Positions 10,816-48,795 are shown, numbered from the stretch's first letter. The stretch is DNA of 64,000 nt from Cheiracanthium punctorium (GCA_038373885.1 JAWZYV010012353.1:124001-188000); one strand, 5' to 3'. Notes: generated by a model not told the origin, from the letters alone. Numbers and translations are program-made.

Positions 10816-13589
10816 TTAAAAATAACATAATTTTTTGCTAACTTGGGATACAATTGAAGACTTGCAAATAAATAAATATTTCTTAATATTAATAATCATA
10901 AGATAGCGAAGAAAGATATAAAAACTATTTTACAAAGAAAGCATACATTACATTTTTGTTTTAAGTATGAGAAAAATTCTTTAGGTCTCAAAATATACCA
11001 TGAAAGTTTTATGTAAATTTGCTTTTAAAATATTGCTTGTAACATTGTTCTCTTTCAATGACGTCAAAGTTTTAAGACTTGGCCTCCTACGATTTGTGGT
11101 AAGATGCTTTCTTTTATCAGTTATAGAAAATTTGCTTTTAAAATTAAAAAGTTTAAAATACTCAGAAAAAAAAACACTGATTATTTTAGAAAACTCTTAC
11201 ATTATGTAACATTAAAAAATGCATATTTGTTTATTTTTCTAACTCCATATGACTTTTTCATCTTGCCATTATCAGTAGTTTCAGTTTATGAACTAATTAC
11301 AGTATATCTTTTTTAAAACTGACGTTTCACTCTCAGAAAGACAAAAAGTTTAATTGCCGAACAGTTTAATTTGAAACAGAAGTGGGCATTTAAACTTAAT
11401 GAACCATAAAACTATACCGATAAGAATTAAATATTTGCAGTATATATCTTTACGTTAACTTCTCGTAAAATATATTTAGTAAGAAGTTAATCAGAAATCC
11501 TTTTCTTAATTTCTAGTATGAAAAAGGTATTTAAAAAATCCAGCTAATAAGGTTATATAAAAGTAAATTTTCAGCTGGTTACATATACGTATATTACTTT
11601 AGTAGGATATGTGTAGTGTAGCTTGAAAAATCTACATTAACACACTCTTACACCGCAAGATTCGTTACGCATATTTTGAATACTGAAACTAAAGAATCCC
11701 GAGACGAAAATGATTCTGAAAAATTCAGAATGTCTCTTTACTAACTCTATCTTATAAAGAGTACATAGAAATGTCATACAACTTTCTTAAGCTCGAAAAT
11801 CGCCTTTCAAAATTCACCGAGGCACCATCCATACTGAAAAATGTTGCAAAATAAGGTATGTTTATATTTTTACTCTGATCACTCCATAACCCATTGTAAT
11901 ATCGTTTCGTAAGAGCTAATGATGAAGGCGTGGGAAACGTTATATCGAAAATTTTCCAGATATTGCTGTGACTTGTTTTTCCTTTCCTTTCATTTTAATA
12001 CATGTTTAAAAATTATGTTCCTTAAAAGAAAAGTCTTGAATAGACAGGGGCAGCTCGTGACCTATTTTAGTGGTAGTGCACGAAGCAAATAGTGTGAGTT
12101 AGAATCGGTAAAATGCATATGTACAAAGAACACTTTACTTCCCGTGTACACTACACAGCAGAGGTATTTAAATGTTTTCAAATGGAAAATGTTATAAAAT
12201 ATATTACAAGACTTTTATCAGTATTACAATAACCTAATATATTAATGTTAGAAATATGTTCCTACATCATTAATTAAAAAGCCTTTCCTCCAATTACCGT
12301 TTAATATTTCGTTGGTATTTGTATTTACAATAGCTGTTTATTTACACCTTACTCTTTATTTAAAAATCAGTTCCATTAGCATCTTTGCGCCTCTAGCACC
12401 TGTTTTTGAAACGCTCAAATTTTAGCATTTCTGCAGTCAATCACAAAACATTAAATTTCTTGCTTTAACTCACGAATATTAAATCTCAATTCCAGAAAAT
12501 ATTTTAAGATGACCAAGTGAGATCTAAAATTTTCACTTTTATACAGATTTTTAAAGAGAAAAGGTCTATGCATTAATTTATTTTTATATTTTAAGAATCT
12601 GCGAGCAGAACCACTCAAACATGTATGAATACTTTATGACAACTTCATCAGACGAAATCCTTGCAACTATAAGAAAAATACTTGAAATTTTAGATTCACG
12701 ATTTCTGCCAATTGCCTACTTCTAAGCACATTTTTTATTATTATAAATATTAACAATATTTTTCCATTGTCTCTTGTATGTTTTGTAATAAATTTTTATA
12801 AAGTACTATTTATGCAGCAATTCTGTTTCTTAATACTCTTCCGCCATGAGGTTGGGAAAATATATTATGAATGTTGAATATTGGTTTCAAAGTTTTAAAA
12901 CGTATTTTTTTATTTTTGGAGAAAAAGGACCTTTACAAAAACGCTTTTGCTTGTAATAACGGCTGTACATGTACAGTTTTCCCTGATACATCCTTTTTCC
13001 AGTTTTACTTTCGCAATCGTTGTCCGCAAGCATGGGGAATTAATTACGAAAAACATCTTAAGCAAATATTTATTCAGTAATATTTTCATAAAACTAAATA
13101 TATATTTTTAAAAATACATAACACAATTTTTTATATGGTTCTCCAACCGATGTTGTAATTATTTATTTACTTATTTATTTGTTCAATTTACAAAATAATT
13201 TGTTAAAAATATTTTCAAAACTCATATAGAAAGTTGGTTTTCAAACTTTTTCGTACTTAGTTTTATTAATGTTCCAAAAAATTGGAAGAAGTGAGCAAAT
13301 AAATACTGTCTGATAGGTCAGAGGGCTAGGTAGCGGGAAGTCCCGTATATATTCCAAATATCGCATCCTGTATTTTACCATACATTAGCATGCATAAAAT
13401 CAGAAGTTCAACGATTTTCCTTCATAATTGTTCTTGTTTTCATCAGAACAAAAAAGCTTTCTCTCTTCTTCCCTCTTCCTTTTATATATAAATATATCTT
13501 TCGAATTTACAAGCAGAAGAAAAGCTCCGTGAACGCTGTAAATCATTTCGATGATTGAAATACGTCTACAATTGCAACAAATTTCCATG
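10816..13589. other. AT-rich intergenic DNA, no gene seen
   Basis: No exon, repeat family or RNA gene could be supported. A possible hAT end (CAGGGGCAGCTCGTGACC, 12045-12062) has no visible partner. Confidence 0.5.
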
Positions 13590-13599
13590 TGTCACTAAC

Positions 13600-13758
13600 T
13601 GTGGATAGAGTTGCTAACAAGGGTCAACGAGCCTTAATAACACCCTTTGCGCTGGACGATCGCGTTACTCTCTCACCTCCAGATGACAGACGTGTAAGCG
13701 GAACATCTGCATCCACGGAGAATTTATGCCTTAATCATTCAGATATCCAACGCCAGAG
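13600..13758 (+). other. Candidate non-coding exon ending at a strong splice donor
   Basis: This GC-richer segment ends at GCCAGAG|GTAAGTGC (donor at 13759), a near-consensus site. It contains no convincing coding frame. It lies 4.9 kb upstream of the CRISP signal-peptide exon, whose 5' edge looks like an acceptor. It could therefore be the 5' UTR exon of that gene, but only a transcript would show this. Confidence 0.25.
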
Positions 13759-13816
13759 GTAAGTGCTGCGAGATTTTTTACGTGCACTGTGTTTGATCTG
13801 TGTGTGTTTTGCATTT

Positions 13817-13965
13817 TAAGGGAAACCTGCACGAGGATTATCAGTCTGGTATCTAGGGGGGGGGTTGTCTTGGGAAGAGGTCTTTCTAACGCGTATTCGC
13901 CTAGAATCTGAAGAAAACCACCTAAAACTTCAGACCGTTAGATCGGCAGCCGAGCGGTAGGCTAA
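13817..13965 (-). repeat. Partial SINE family 2 copy
   Basis: Shares the ordered body motifs (GGGAAGAGGTCTTTCTAACG, GTATTCGC, GAAGAAAACCACC, ACCGTTAGATCG) with the fuller copy at 17337-17551. The tRNA-like head is decayed. Confidence 0.5.
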
Positions 13966-16850
13966 AAGCCTGGACCTTCACATTTCAGCTATCTGCCCAT
14001 GCTAAGTGTTTTAACCAGTTTTATGAGTTTTTTAAGGTATTGTAATACTGTAAAAGCTCCCCCGAAAGGGCCGGATAGTTTTCCGCTAAAACTGGGCAAA
14101 GGGGCGTAATCAAAGGGTTTTGAATTCTTGACATTAGAAAAAAAATGTTCTAAGGCAGGTTTTATAATATTCATAGAGGATATTAATGGACGCTCGTAAT
14201 TCATTCACAGATTTTAAGTCCTGAAGATTAATTGGGGAGGGGGGATTTCCTCTTTACTTCTGCTGTACTAAAATGTATTTTTGCACAGTTTCATTCAATT
14301 TCATTAACAGCAAAATTGCTTTATTATGTTCAACAATGACATTGATGCTCATACATAATTTATACGTATGTATAAACAGCTGAAAAGTTTGCAGGGACAA
14401 GTTAATTCCTCCTTCTCTTATAGCAATTAAGATTTTAAGCCCTGAAGATTCCTCCCCCACCCCCACACACACTAATAAAAAGAAAAATTCTACGTCCTAC
14501 TTGTTATTATTGTTTTTTTTTTTTTTTTCACATTTTCTAGCATATTTCATTTAACGCGTCAGCGTTTACCGTAAACGTTTTTGAACCTGCGCTCTAGAGA
14601 GCACTTGAAGGAGAGTTTTTTCCAGTGTCAAATGGTCGGTAACAACTTAAGCTTCCTGTTTGATCTGAGACGTAAAGTTTTGTTGTCATCCATCTACAAT
14701 GTACACTGAGCCAAATCTAATAACACCAGTTTACTGTAGTAGCGCAGTTGGCGAGGGCATATCCTCCGCTAATGACTTCTGATACATATATATAAGGTGT
14801 TAGTGCAAGTGGTTCCGAAAGTTCTATCGGTGATTTTCTGAGGGTGTCAATATTCAGAACTGCCTTTGCATTCTCACGAGAATCTAAAATGTGCAGAAAA
14901 TCTGTGGGGAAGTGCACACTGCCTAAATGATGTGTCCAGTGACGCGAGCTGTTCTCTTTTCGCATTCAAAAAGATAGATTATTATAATCGTTCACAGAAC
15001 TTGCAAATTTAACCCAGCCGGACTAAGCGATCTCCTTCCATCTTCAAGAAATGCTCCTAGGTCTTTCTCTAGCTTGAAAAGTTATTTGACGATTACAGCG
15101 ACTCATGTTTGAACTTGGAAAAATATTTTGCTGTGTCCTATAATAATGCTTCACCTCTAAGCTGCTGCTCTACATCTCTGACAAAAGTAATAAACGATCT
15201 CTTTCTAAGCTATACTACATAGACTTTTTTTTAACTTATGCTCTACTCAGGAGCTAAAATCTGTAAAAATAAAATAAATGAAATTTTAATTAGCAGATTA
15301 TGTTCACATGACATAAAATGATACTATAATACGTTTCTAAACACTGTAAATCCGTGAAAAAGTTTTTTAAAAAAAAGAAGAAGAAGATTGTAAAGAGTGA
15401 AAATATTTATTTTCGTCATTTTCGGAAAAATGAAAAATGAACCTCTTGAAAATCTTCCAGTTTTTTTCCTAGTGTCAGAATTTCATTAGATTTTAAACAT
15501 TTGAGAAATAATTTCAATTATAACTAGAGTTAAAACTACCAAATCATGTCAACAATATATTTTTAGTAAAAATATGCATAAATGTCAAATATAATGCAAT
15601 TTATAAAAGAACGAAATGTCTTAGTTTCTATGTAGTGTCTTTAGTTTAGTTTCGTCTAAGAGGAAATTCTCAGATGAATTAATGTTATACATACAAATAT
15701 TCATTTTTTTATGTAAAACCATTAATAATAACCTTTTGACGTTTAAATAATCTTATCTGAATATATCTAGCGTATATTAAAAATAGAAAATAATTGAATT
15801 TTAATCTCACTTCAAATATTCTTCATTTTCTTCCTTTCGCCGTATTTAAAGTTACAAAATCTTGCGACACAGATTATTTTATATTTAAAAAAAAACAGCG
15901 TCAACATTGATCAGCAAGTTTCAAAGAAGTATCAATATTTACTACACTCACAAAAGGAAAATGAAACAAATTAAAGTGATTACAAAAGTATTAAGACTCA
16001 TGGGAAAAATCTTTGTCATAAAGCTTAAAATAAGATTTCAAATGATTTAGAGAATGAACCTACTTAGTTTTGTAAAAATATCTTTTTTTTTTTCTCTTTG
16101 AATTTTGGTAGGCTTCAAATTCATTTTATAAAATGATTTCATATTGTTCCATACTCTAAATTTTTCAAACATAAGCAGATTTAAATGCAATTTCTGATTT
16201 CACTTTGAAATCAAAATAATCATATAATGTTTTATAGCAAGTTTACTTCATTTTGCCTGCCTTTGGGTAGTTTTTTATTTATTTGCAGAGCAATCTATAT
16301 TTTATGCGAAGTACAGTAAATCTTTCAGACCAGGCTTCTGCAAATGGACACAAATTTTGATATAATATTGCAAAGTAAACACTAATAATTTAAGGTTGAG
16401 AAAGGTTGTGTACGTTTTACAGGAATTTAATGATACGGTTTTTTGATTTTATTTATTTAATAAAAAGAATTAATCTGAATTAGTTAATTAGTTATTATAA
16501 AAATATGCATATATATATATTCGAATGAAATTATTTAATCAGATCTGAAAGGGTTAAACATCTCCAGAATTTGGATCTGTTCAGAAATCAGTTGAAACCG
16601 AAATACATTTCCTGACTTGAAACTGAAACTCACACTGATTCACATATTTTTTGAAAATTTCGCATGCAAAAGCAAGACAAAAAATATTAATAATCGTAAT
16701 ATTCATGCTTCATACGCGTTTAGCAGAAAGTGTTTGCTATTCGTTATTTTGGGCCTGGTGACTTTTATCAGCAGTGAGGAGCATTGTGAAACTTTACCAG
16801 GTGTTTTTTAAACAGTTAAACAATTGCTATTATGGATTAGATATTTGAAC
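13966..16850. other. Intergenic DNA without a supported gene
   Basis: Mostly AT-rich. A minus-strand open frame of 82 codons at 14717-14965 is the least AT-biased one here but matches nothing I recognise and has no good splice sites. An A-box-like motif, TAGCGCAGTTGGCGAGGGC near 14740, has no B box or cloverleaf to go with it. Confidence 0.45.
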
Positions 16851-16852
16851 TT

Positions 16853-17078
16853 CTGCCGAGTCGGGTACTTTGCCGATTAGGCATTGTCCCTGACAACGGC
16901 CCGAAGGTGTTGGCGACTTTATTATGGGGGTACCTTGTAGGGGGGCCAACGTCGCCCCCTATGAAGGGACGGACATGACAGCCACGCCCAGTCGGGGATC
17001 GAACCCCGACCGCCGGGAGTTGACCCGGAAACCGGAGTACGGTGCTTTACCCACCATACAACTCAGTCGACTTATTTT
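16853..17078 (-). repeat. tRNA-derived SINE, family 1
   Basis: Read on the minus strand, the head has a Pol III A-box-like stretch (GTATGGTGGGTAAAGCACC) and a good B box within GGGGTTCGATCCCCGAC. A GC-rich unrelated body of about 130 bp follows, ending near CCCGACTCGGCAGAAG. This is SINE architecture. The GC content stands out sharply from the flanks. Confidence 0.65.
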
Positions 17079-17336
17079 TGGGATTTGAGGACCAAAAATT
17101 CGAAGGATGTGTGATAATGGCTCACAATAAAAAGCTTATATAAAGCAAATTCCCGTGAATAAATCAATGATTTTAAGCTGCTCCTTACATCTTATTTTTG
17201 TTGATTTATTTTAGCGTTTCTCTTATTTTTTGTACTTTTGACGATCATTTGAGATTTAATTGCGGTGCGCTCTCTTTCATAAATTGTGCACACTGTACGA
17301 AAGATGTAAAGCTTTATAAATTTTAATTGTTTACAG

Positions 17337-17551
17337 CTGTTGATTGGCCTGCGTAGTTATGGCAACGGTATGCTTGGGCGATCTGCCTAGGATGGGGGGG
17401 TGCCTTGATTAGGGGACTTTCTAAGTGATTCTAATGCGTACATCTGGAGAAAACCCACCAGATCGTTAGACCGACAGCGCACAATGGGACCCGAACCCGG
17501 GACCTCCCGTCTACCATTTTGAGTGACTTATACACTCGGTCATAGTGGGGC
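17337..17551 (-). repeat. tRNA-derived SINE, family 2
   Basis: On the minus strand the head (CTATGACCGAGTGTATAAG, then GGTCCCGGGTTCGGGTCCC as B box) precedes a body with GTCGGTCTAACGATCTGG, TTTTCTCCAGATGTACGC and GGCAGATCGCCC. The same order is found at 56950-57180 and 59150-59400 on the plus strand, so this is a repeated family. Confidence 0.65.
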
Positions 17552-17570
17552 CTTTTATAGCTTTTGAAGA

Positions 17571-17873
17571 CAGCGGCGGAAGTAGGTCAGGGGGAGGGAG
17601 CTCAGAGCCCTCCCCCCCATGGAATTGCTTAAGGGTAATATTTTGTTTCACTGTATGCTTTGTTTAGGTCAAGTGCGTCTTTTTTATGTAAATTAACAAC
17701 CCCCCTCCAAAAAAGAGAAAACATAAATGAAGAAATAACTTATATCTATGTATACTAGAGTGCTTTAGGGTAACATTTTGCTGTATTGTACATATTGCTT
17801 TACTCATATAATCTTTATTATTATTATTATTATTATTACCTCCCCCAAAAGAAAATTCCTGCATCCACCACTG
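17571..17873. mobile_element. hAT-type MITE
   Basis: The ends are CAGCGGCGGAAGTAGG and, inverted, CAGTGGTGGATGCAGG. The flanking 8-bp sequences TTTGAAGA and GTTGAAAA agree at six positions, as expected for an old hAT target duplication. The inside is AT-rich, with an ATT repeat at 17817-17837, and non-coding. Confidence 0.6.
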
Positions 17874-18672
17874 GTTGAAAACATATTAATACTTCTCTGG
17901 TTAGTTATTTTATTTTTATAAATTTGTAAAGAAGTAGTGCCGTATTCATTAGAGAGGTATGTTAAATATAAATATGTATCTAACTCTGTCGACATACACT
18001 GTCGAATATTTTGTCGTTTCTGTCAAAGTTTGATTATTTTATCAATTATACATTCGCCGTAATTGTAAAACTAGGGGAGGAGGGAAAGACACATATTTTA
18101 AGCGGATATTTATTTAGAGATTATTTAATTCAGAGTAAATGAATGTATGAAAATTTCATCTTATTTTACATCTTTCTCATAGGTCGCCTGCTGTACTAAG
18201 ATTATTCAGAAAATTATGTAAAAAAATAATAACATAACTTTTCATAACAGCTGTACAAATTTTCAGTTTTATAAATCATTTTTAAAAGTTTCATCTGCAT
18301 AGTATTTTATTTCATAATTTCATAAGCGATTTATATTAATAACTTCTTCTATCGCAAGGCTGTAAACGATAAAACTAATAAATGGTTAATTGAGGGGGGG
18401 GACTTGAGAGATAACAAATAATAAAACTGCCGAAAGTAACCAAATACTTATGTAAGTACATTTTTTAAAAACTTTTTTATTAAATCTGATTTTCAATATT
18501 TCTATTCGATAGAAGAGTGCCTTTTTAGAAACGTAAGAATTATTTAGCTAAAGTAGCAATTTCAATACGAATTGGCTGTGATTCAAACTCACTCTTTAAG
18601 TTTAAAATATCGAGGAAAAGAAACATATAACACTCATTGTGTTTTACAAATATTTTTTAGTTGGAACTGGTA

Positions 18673-42845
<24,173 letters not shown>

Positions 42846-43340
42846 ATGCCAAGCACTTTTAACGAGTGAAGCTAATTTTGAAAAGCTTGTCAAATTCTCA
42901 GGAATGAAAAACCAAGTTAGAATACTTTGAATAAAACAACCAACAGACGTGCTGCAATTTTTAACACTAAAACGTAACTGATTTTTGACAAGTTAAAAAT
43001 GTATTTTGATGTGTGAAATAACAACTTTTTTCTAACGGATGAAACAGTTTATTTCTTCAAATATTACTCTACCTCTAGTTTGATTATTACTGATGTTAAA
43101 TTATTCTAAATATATAACTATCTTGTCTATTGGTGGAATATATTGCTATCATCTAAGCAAATTTAGGCTTTTTAATATTATGCAGTGTATGTCTCATTTT
43201 ACAAATAAATCACGAAATGTATTTGATAATGAAATCTTAATTAAATAGGTAAAATTTTTGCAAAATGGAATCGGATTCAACATGAAGGACTGCAACCTCT
43301 GAAAGTATAGACTGTACAGATGATGTCTGAAATAAAGAAA
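42846..43340 (+). terminator. CRISP 3' UTR with candidate poly(A) signals
   Basis: AATAAA hexamers occur at 42930-42935, 43204-43209 and 43331-43336. The first is 85 bp after the stop and would give a short 3' UTR. Which one is used cannot be decided from sequence. Confidence 0.5.
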
Positions 43341-44820
43341 TAAGATAAAATATATTTAGATGAATGCTCAGTACCACATTATGGAAAAAAAATAAATATT
43401 TATTTTACCTTAATAATGTACAACTTATACAGGATTGTTTCTCAAAACATTTAAATATTTATTGTTTTTCCGTTATCTTTCCAAATAAACTTATGGTTTT
43501 TTTCTTTCTTTTAGAAAGAGTGAAACTTCTGCTTCGCAATTGAAATATTTCTGAGTTTCATACTCAACTTTTTCCTAAATGTATATTTGAATACTTTTCA
43601 AAATCAACTGAAAATATTTTTACTGCAATTATCGAAATATTTTAACCATATACATTGACGTTCAGTTGTTTTGTTAATGGTGATACCATTTCGTAATCTT
43701 TTCTCCCAAATAAGGAACACTCAGAATATCATTTAAAGTACTAGTAGAAAAAAACTAAGCTTATGAAGATGCCAGTATTTATTTGTTTTTCTTTATGAAA
43801 GCTTTCATAATTTATTTATATTTATTTATTTATTTGTTGATATTCAAAGGAAAAAAGTAATTTTACTAATAAATAATTTATATTTATTGTAATTAATCAA
43901 TTTTAATTTTAAAACGCCCAATCTTTTGAAATGTTTTCCCACTTTTATTTTCTGTTTCTTTAATAAATCAAAACTTTTATTTTTTAAGAAAGCATAGTTT
44001 ATTGCTAATTTTTTTAATATTAAAAGGAAAAACAATAAAAATTTTACTTATAAAAAATTGAAATTTATTGAATTTATTGCAATTAAACAGTTTTAAGAAC
44101 CAATCTTTAAACATTTTTAAAACTTTTTAAGTATGTGAAATTCCTTTAAAAAACCATATTTAAAATTCTGTGTATTAAAAATTCAAACAGAAATTTAATC
44201 AAAATTTAAATGGCATAATTTAAAGGATTTTATGAAAATGTTTTTTCTCGTTATTGAAATATCGAAAGCGTTACGAGTTAAATATTAGGTCGTTCACTTG
44301 GGTCAAAGTTTAGTTTAAAAAAAAAAAAATCAAGGTAATTATAGAAAAGGCTTGAATCTAGGAACTTCATTTTCAACTTTTCTTTATCAAATAAAATATT
44401 TTAAACTTATTTATAAAACTGTTTTATTCGTTTATTTTACATTTTAACTTTTACCATTGTACTTTAGTTTCAAGAGCAGATACAAGTGTATGGGTTCTCA
44501 TCCCCCCCCATCCCCAAATGATAAATATATTTATGCCAGTTAAAATTTGTTGTCTGATATTGATGACATACAATGTACATCTGGAAAGTTCGATCGACGG
44601 GCATTTTGAGAACTGCGCTAGTTTGGTTAAGTCTATTCTTGTAGGAAATCGTGCAGCTTTTGAACAGTTTTTTAAATATTTTAACTGCGGTAGATACTCG
44701 AAAAAGTTACAAAACATTTAGGAAAATAGCTAAACATGTGATTAATTGTAAATTTCCGAAAAAATTGTAATATATCTGTAAACAATCAACGCTTCGGGTC
44801 ATTTTTGAAAGCAACTTTTG

Positions 44821-44858
<38 letters not shown>

Positions 44859-46375
44859 GCAAGAGACATCCAGATTTACTGTAAGTATTAGAGCATAGTG
44901 TATTTTGGTGAATAAGCAATATTAATTTTTTTGAGTGTTTAACATTATTGGTTTGTTTTTAAAACTATTCAAAAGTCTCGTGACAACGGTCGCTTTTCAA
45001 AAGGAACATCCTTAAGATATTGCGCTCATTGACAAGCAGTGAGAGACATGATAACAAATGCCCCGTAGCATCCAAATAACGGCAATTAAGCAGATGTACT
45101 ATGACCAGTTTAACTCTACAGTGCATAGGCGCACCCATAGTGGGAGCTATGGGGGCTAAAGCCCACCCACCCACCGCTAAACTGGAAAATTAGATTTGAA
45201 AAGCTTTAAAAATTGAAAATTATCATTAATGAATGAAAATATTTTACTTTTAAAAATTGTCTTCAAATTATTTCTGAAATATATATTTTTTTAAAATGAC
45301 ATTGGTTTTTAAATAAATACTCACAGTTAGTCTATGAAATACAGTTACACTCTATTACAACTTCACTGAAAAAATCAGATAATTATTTATGTGTCTATAA
45401 AGAGTTACGTTGATGGTGGGCTTGTGTTCTATGGGCAAGTAGTACAGAATATTTTGACCTTATAAGAGAGTTATTACTATAATCGATGTCACTATACTGC
45501 AGCCAATTGGCTGCGCTCTCATTTTTTCAGCTATACAATTTTTTTTTGTAGTTTTTGTCTCAAATATGCATTTAAAATAAATATAAGACCATCATGGAAA
45601 TAATTTTTAGTTTTTAAAAATGTATCGCAACGTTGTTTTTGAACAAACAAGCATGGATTCAAAGCATCCAGTTCGCTGTACAAATTGTTGCCCAAATTTT
45701 TGATTGCTTCTAATGTTTATTGCTAAATTTAAAAAAATACAAAACTATTAAGAAAAGTAGTACTAGGCCTAAATAAAATAGAATAAGGCTATATTACTTT
45801 ATTTTGTTTTATGAGAGCAATAGAGTGGGCATTCTAATTTTTCGAATTTGAACTTTTTTTCCAGATTTTTCTGGGAAACTACATGCTGAAATTTTTTTTA
45901 AATATTTTTTCCAATCATAAGAAAGCCTAAATGAAGTTACAATTTAATTTTCAGCCCATTTTTAAAATTATGTATTGTAGGGTTAACACAGTCAGTGCGA
46001 GAAAGTATGTCATTGAGCAATGGAGGAATGCATGAATATCAAGTTTTGTTCAAATCAGGCAAAAAGGGGATGGAGACACGTGAAATGTGTATGAAAGTCT
46101 GTGGTATGTAAGCAATGAATCTAAAGTGTGTTTTTTACTGATTTAAGGGAGACGCACCTTTGACAGTCCCATTGCCTCCGATGTTAAAATTTGTTTTACA
46201 TGATTTTTTCTTACTCTGATTTTAATTTTGTTTTTCCGTATAACACGGAAAAATATCTAAGTTTCACATGGCACATTCTCAAATGTATCAAAGTATGTAA
46301 TGTACACTAATAAAATAAAGAGGTAAACTTTGTTTATATGTAGGGAGTAATCTCTGGAACTACTTAACCGATTCC
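43341..46375. other. Intergenic DNA
   Basis: AT-rich, with a T run of 32 at 44822-44853 and one dispersed repeat (45125-45330). No supported gene. Confidence 0.5.
45125..45330 (+). repeat. Dispersed repeat beginning CATAGGCGCACCCA, copy 2
   Basis: Same motif order as 30356-30560: CATAGGCGCACCCA, GGGGGCTAAAGCCC, TTAGATTTGAAAAGCTTT, then TTGGTTTTTAAATA. Confidence 0.5.
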
Positions 46376-48210
46376 AAAAATCTGATGTGTCCAACACATG
46401 ACTTCCTTGCACGTCCATTAGATCAAAAATATTTTCGACGCACTTCCTCTACATTTATTTGTTTGAAAGAGATAAAATATCAATAATAGTAATTTAGCGA
46501 ATTCTAGCCAAATATTTCGATATCGCCAAGCTGAGTTCAATTTGAAAGATTTCCTTCTGACACTTTATTTGGCGATATTTCACCAAAAGCCGACAAACTT
46601 GAGATAGTCAGCGAGATTTTGGGGATAGCCAAAGTAGTCATTGACCACAGACTTTCAATGAGTTGAATGCATCTATACACCTCAATGTATTCAAAGTCAT
46701 TTGGCTCACCATGTAAATAAATTCTCAGTCGATTGCTGTCAAAAAAGATATTGAAAACAGTTAGGTATTACAATAGTTCTAAATACAAAGTTAAAAAATC
46801 TACGGGTTAAAGTTTTAGAGTTATACAATATAGGAAATCATTTTTGGCGCCAAATTTGGCGATATTTCGGCGAAAACTCGTCAATGTCGACGACATTTGG
46901 CGAGATTTTAAGCATAAACCAAACAATGACAGATTATCGCCAAATTTGGCAATATTTCGCCAAAACTCGCCAAGAACGATGACAAATGGCGATACTTTGG
47001 GCGATGTCAGTCATTGGGTCCATTGGCATGGACCCAATGACTGACTATCGCCAAATTTGGCGATATTTCGCCAAAACTCGCCAAGGTCGAGGACAGACGG
47101 CGAGATTTTGGGCATGTACCAAACAATGACTGTCTACAGTTGTATTATAATGAAGATGTCCATAGACATTAAGGTACTGAAATTCTTTTCGGTGGTCCTG
47201 TAAATAAACTCTCCAGTAGATTGGAACCAAAAATCGAGATGCACAACTAGATGTTACAACATTCTTATATATGAAATTTCATAATAGTTTTTGAGATTTG
47301 AGAGTTAAATATGCACACACGTACACCAAAAGTCGCCAAGCTTGGTGACTTTTGGCACAGTTCTTGAGGGAGGGACGTGACCGTGGTCGGACCATTACCT
47401 AACTTACGTGGTAGGACGGTATTGTGCTTGAAATGGATGAATGCCCCTAAAATTGCTATTGGCCTTAATGTATTGGAAATCTTTTGAGTGTTCCTGTAGC
47501 AGAACTATAAATGATAAAGACACTTTTTTTTAATGGAGAAATTCATTTTCTAACTCTTTACAGCATATATCACTTCTGAGTCGTTTGAAATATCCCAATA
47601 CCTCTAAAAACCCCTTTGATGAATTTCGGCCCATAGAGCGTAATGTATTTCGAATCTTTTGGGCGGTCCTGTAGATAAACTATTCAGTCGAATGGAACCG
47701 AAAGGGGAGGTGCACAACTAGATGTTACAACAATCCTAAATATAAAGTTTCAACATTCAACGCCTAATAGCTTTTGAGTTAGGCGAGTTTAATGAATTTC
47801 TGCCCATAGAGCGTAATGTATTTCGAATCTTTTGGGCGGTCCTGTACATAAACTATCCATTCGATTGCCACCAAAAGGGGAGGTGCACAACTAGATCATA
47901 GAACAATCCTAAATATCAAATCTCAACATTCTACGACCAATAGTTTTTGAGATATGCGAGTTACATACATACGTACGTACGTACGTACAGACGGCATGGA
48001 AAAACTGGCCACAGTAGACTCGCCACTGGTCAAAATGAGTTGCAGACGCGTTAATATGATCGTGCATGCTAGCCTACGATGAGATGCATCGAAAAAAATT
48101 TTTAAATTAAATTTAGAGGTAGTCAAAATCGGTTTTTATGTCGAAATTTGGCCCCCAAAATTTTTCGGGATCACATTACTTCCTTATACTACGTACAAGG
48201 AAGTAAAAAT
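46376..48210 (-). mobile_element. Tandem-module element, family C, copy 1
   Basis: From AAAAATCTGATGTGTCC to AAGGAAGTAAAAAT. Subterminal inverted repeats are ACTTCCTTGCACGT (46401-46414) and, inverted, ACTTCCTTGTACGT. A small hairpin (ATGTGT-CCA-ACACAT) and a 10-bp-stem hairpin (TTACTTCCTT/AAGGAAGTAA, 48176-48206) mark the two ends. The core has repeated CGCCAAATTTGGCG palindromes and diverged modules around CCCATAGAGCGTAATGTATT and AGGGGAGGTGCACAAC, then a CGTA microsatellite (47967-47990). It is non-coding. Confidence 0.75.
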
Positions 48211-48795
48211 TCTTTCACTAATAGCCTCTTCACACTTGACAAAAATCTCACATCTGAAATTAAAGAGCAATCTCATAATTATTTTTATAAATCCTCTCAC
48301 ACTTAAATACGACAAGCAGAAAGCGTATTTTCAAATAATTTTTCAAATAATACTTTAATTATCAATCTGTGTTTTAATAGTAAAAAGTTGTTATCACCCG
48401 TAAATGAAGACTGTCAAGACCCTTTTATTCAACTTCGAAAACTTCAATAACATTCGAATATTCTTTTGTGTAACAGCAAAGATAAAATAACGGCAAACAA
48501 AAATAAAATCTGTTCGTCAGTGTGTAGGATTTGCACATTCACACGCGTTAAAATCATTTAATCAAAATTAAAGTATCGACGCATAGGTACGTCAATTCAG
48601 AACTATGAAAAATCTTAAAGAATCGTTTTAACAGTGCAAAGAATAAGGTCTACATATGTGGACCTCTGGAACGAAATGGATAGAAAGCTACACTATTGCT
48701 GACGGACATAGTCTATATTTTATTTTGAAATTCGAAGCAGAAAATCTTTTATTTTATGTTTTATGCAATTTTTGCCATTTTTTTCTCAGCTAATC
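48211..48795. other. Intergenic DNA
   Basis: AT-rich, nothing recognised. Confidence 0.5.

Noticed and set aside
12045..12062. hAT element start CAGGGGCAGCTCGTGACC
   Set aside because: No inverted partner or target duplication found, so no element could be bounded.
14735..14815. tRNA gene suggested by TAGCGCAGTTGGCGAGGGC
   Set aside because: Only an A-box-like stretch; no B box at the right distance and no cloverleaf could be drawn.
14717..14965. 82-codon minus-strand open frame
   Set aside because: No recognised domain, no good splice signals or promoter, and no second exon. Kept only as a note in the intergenic entry.
46844..47230. Open frames in the CGCCAAATTTGGCG repeats
   Set aside because: They lie in palindromic repeat DNA of a mobile element and recur in its second copy with different breaks.
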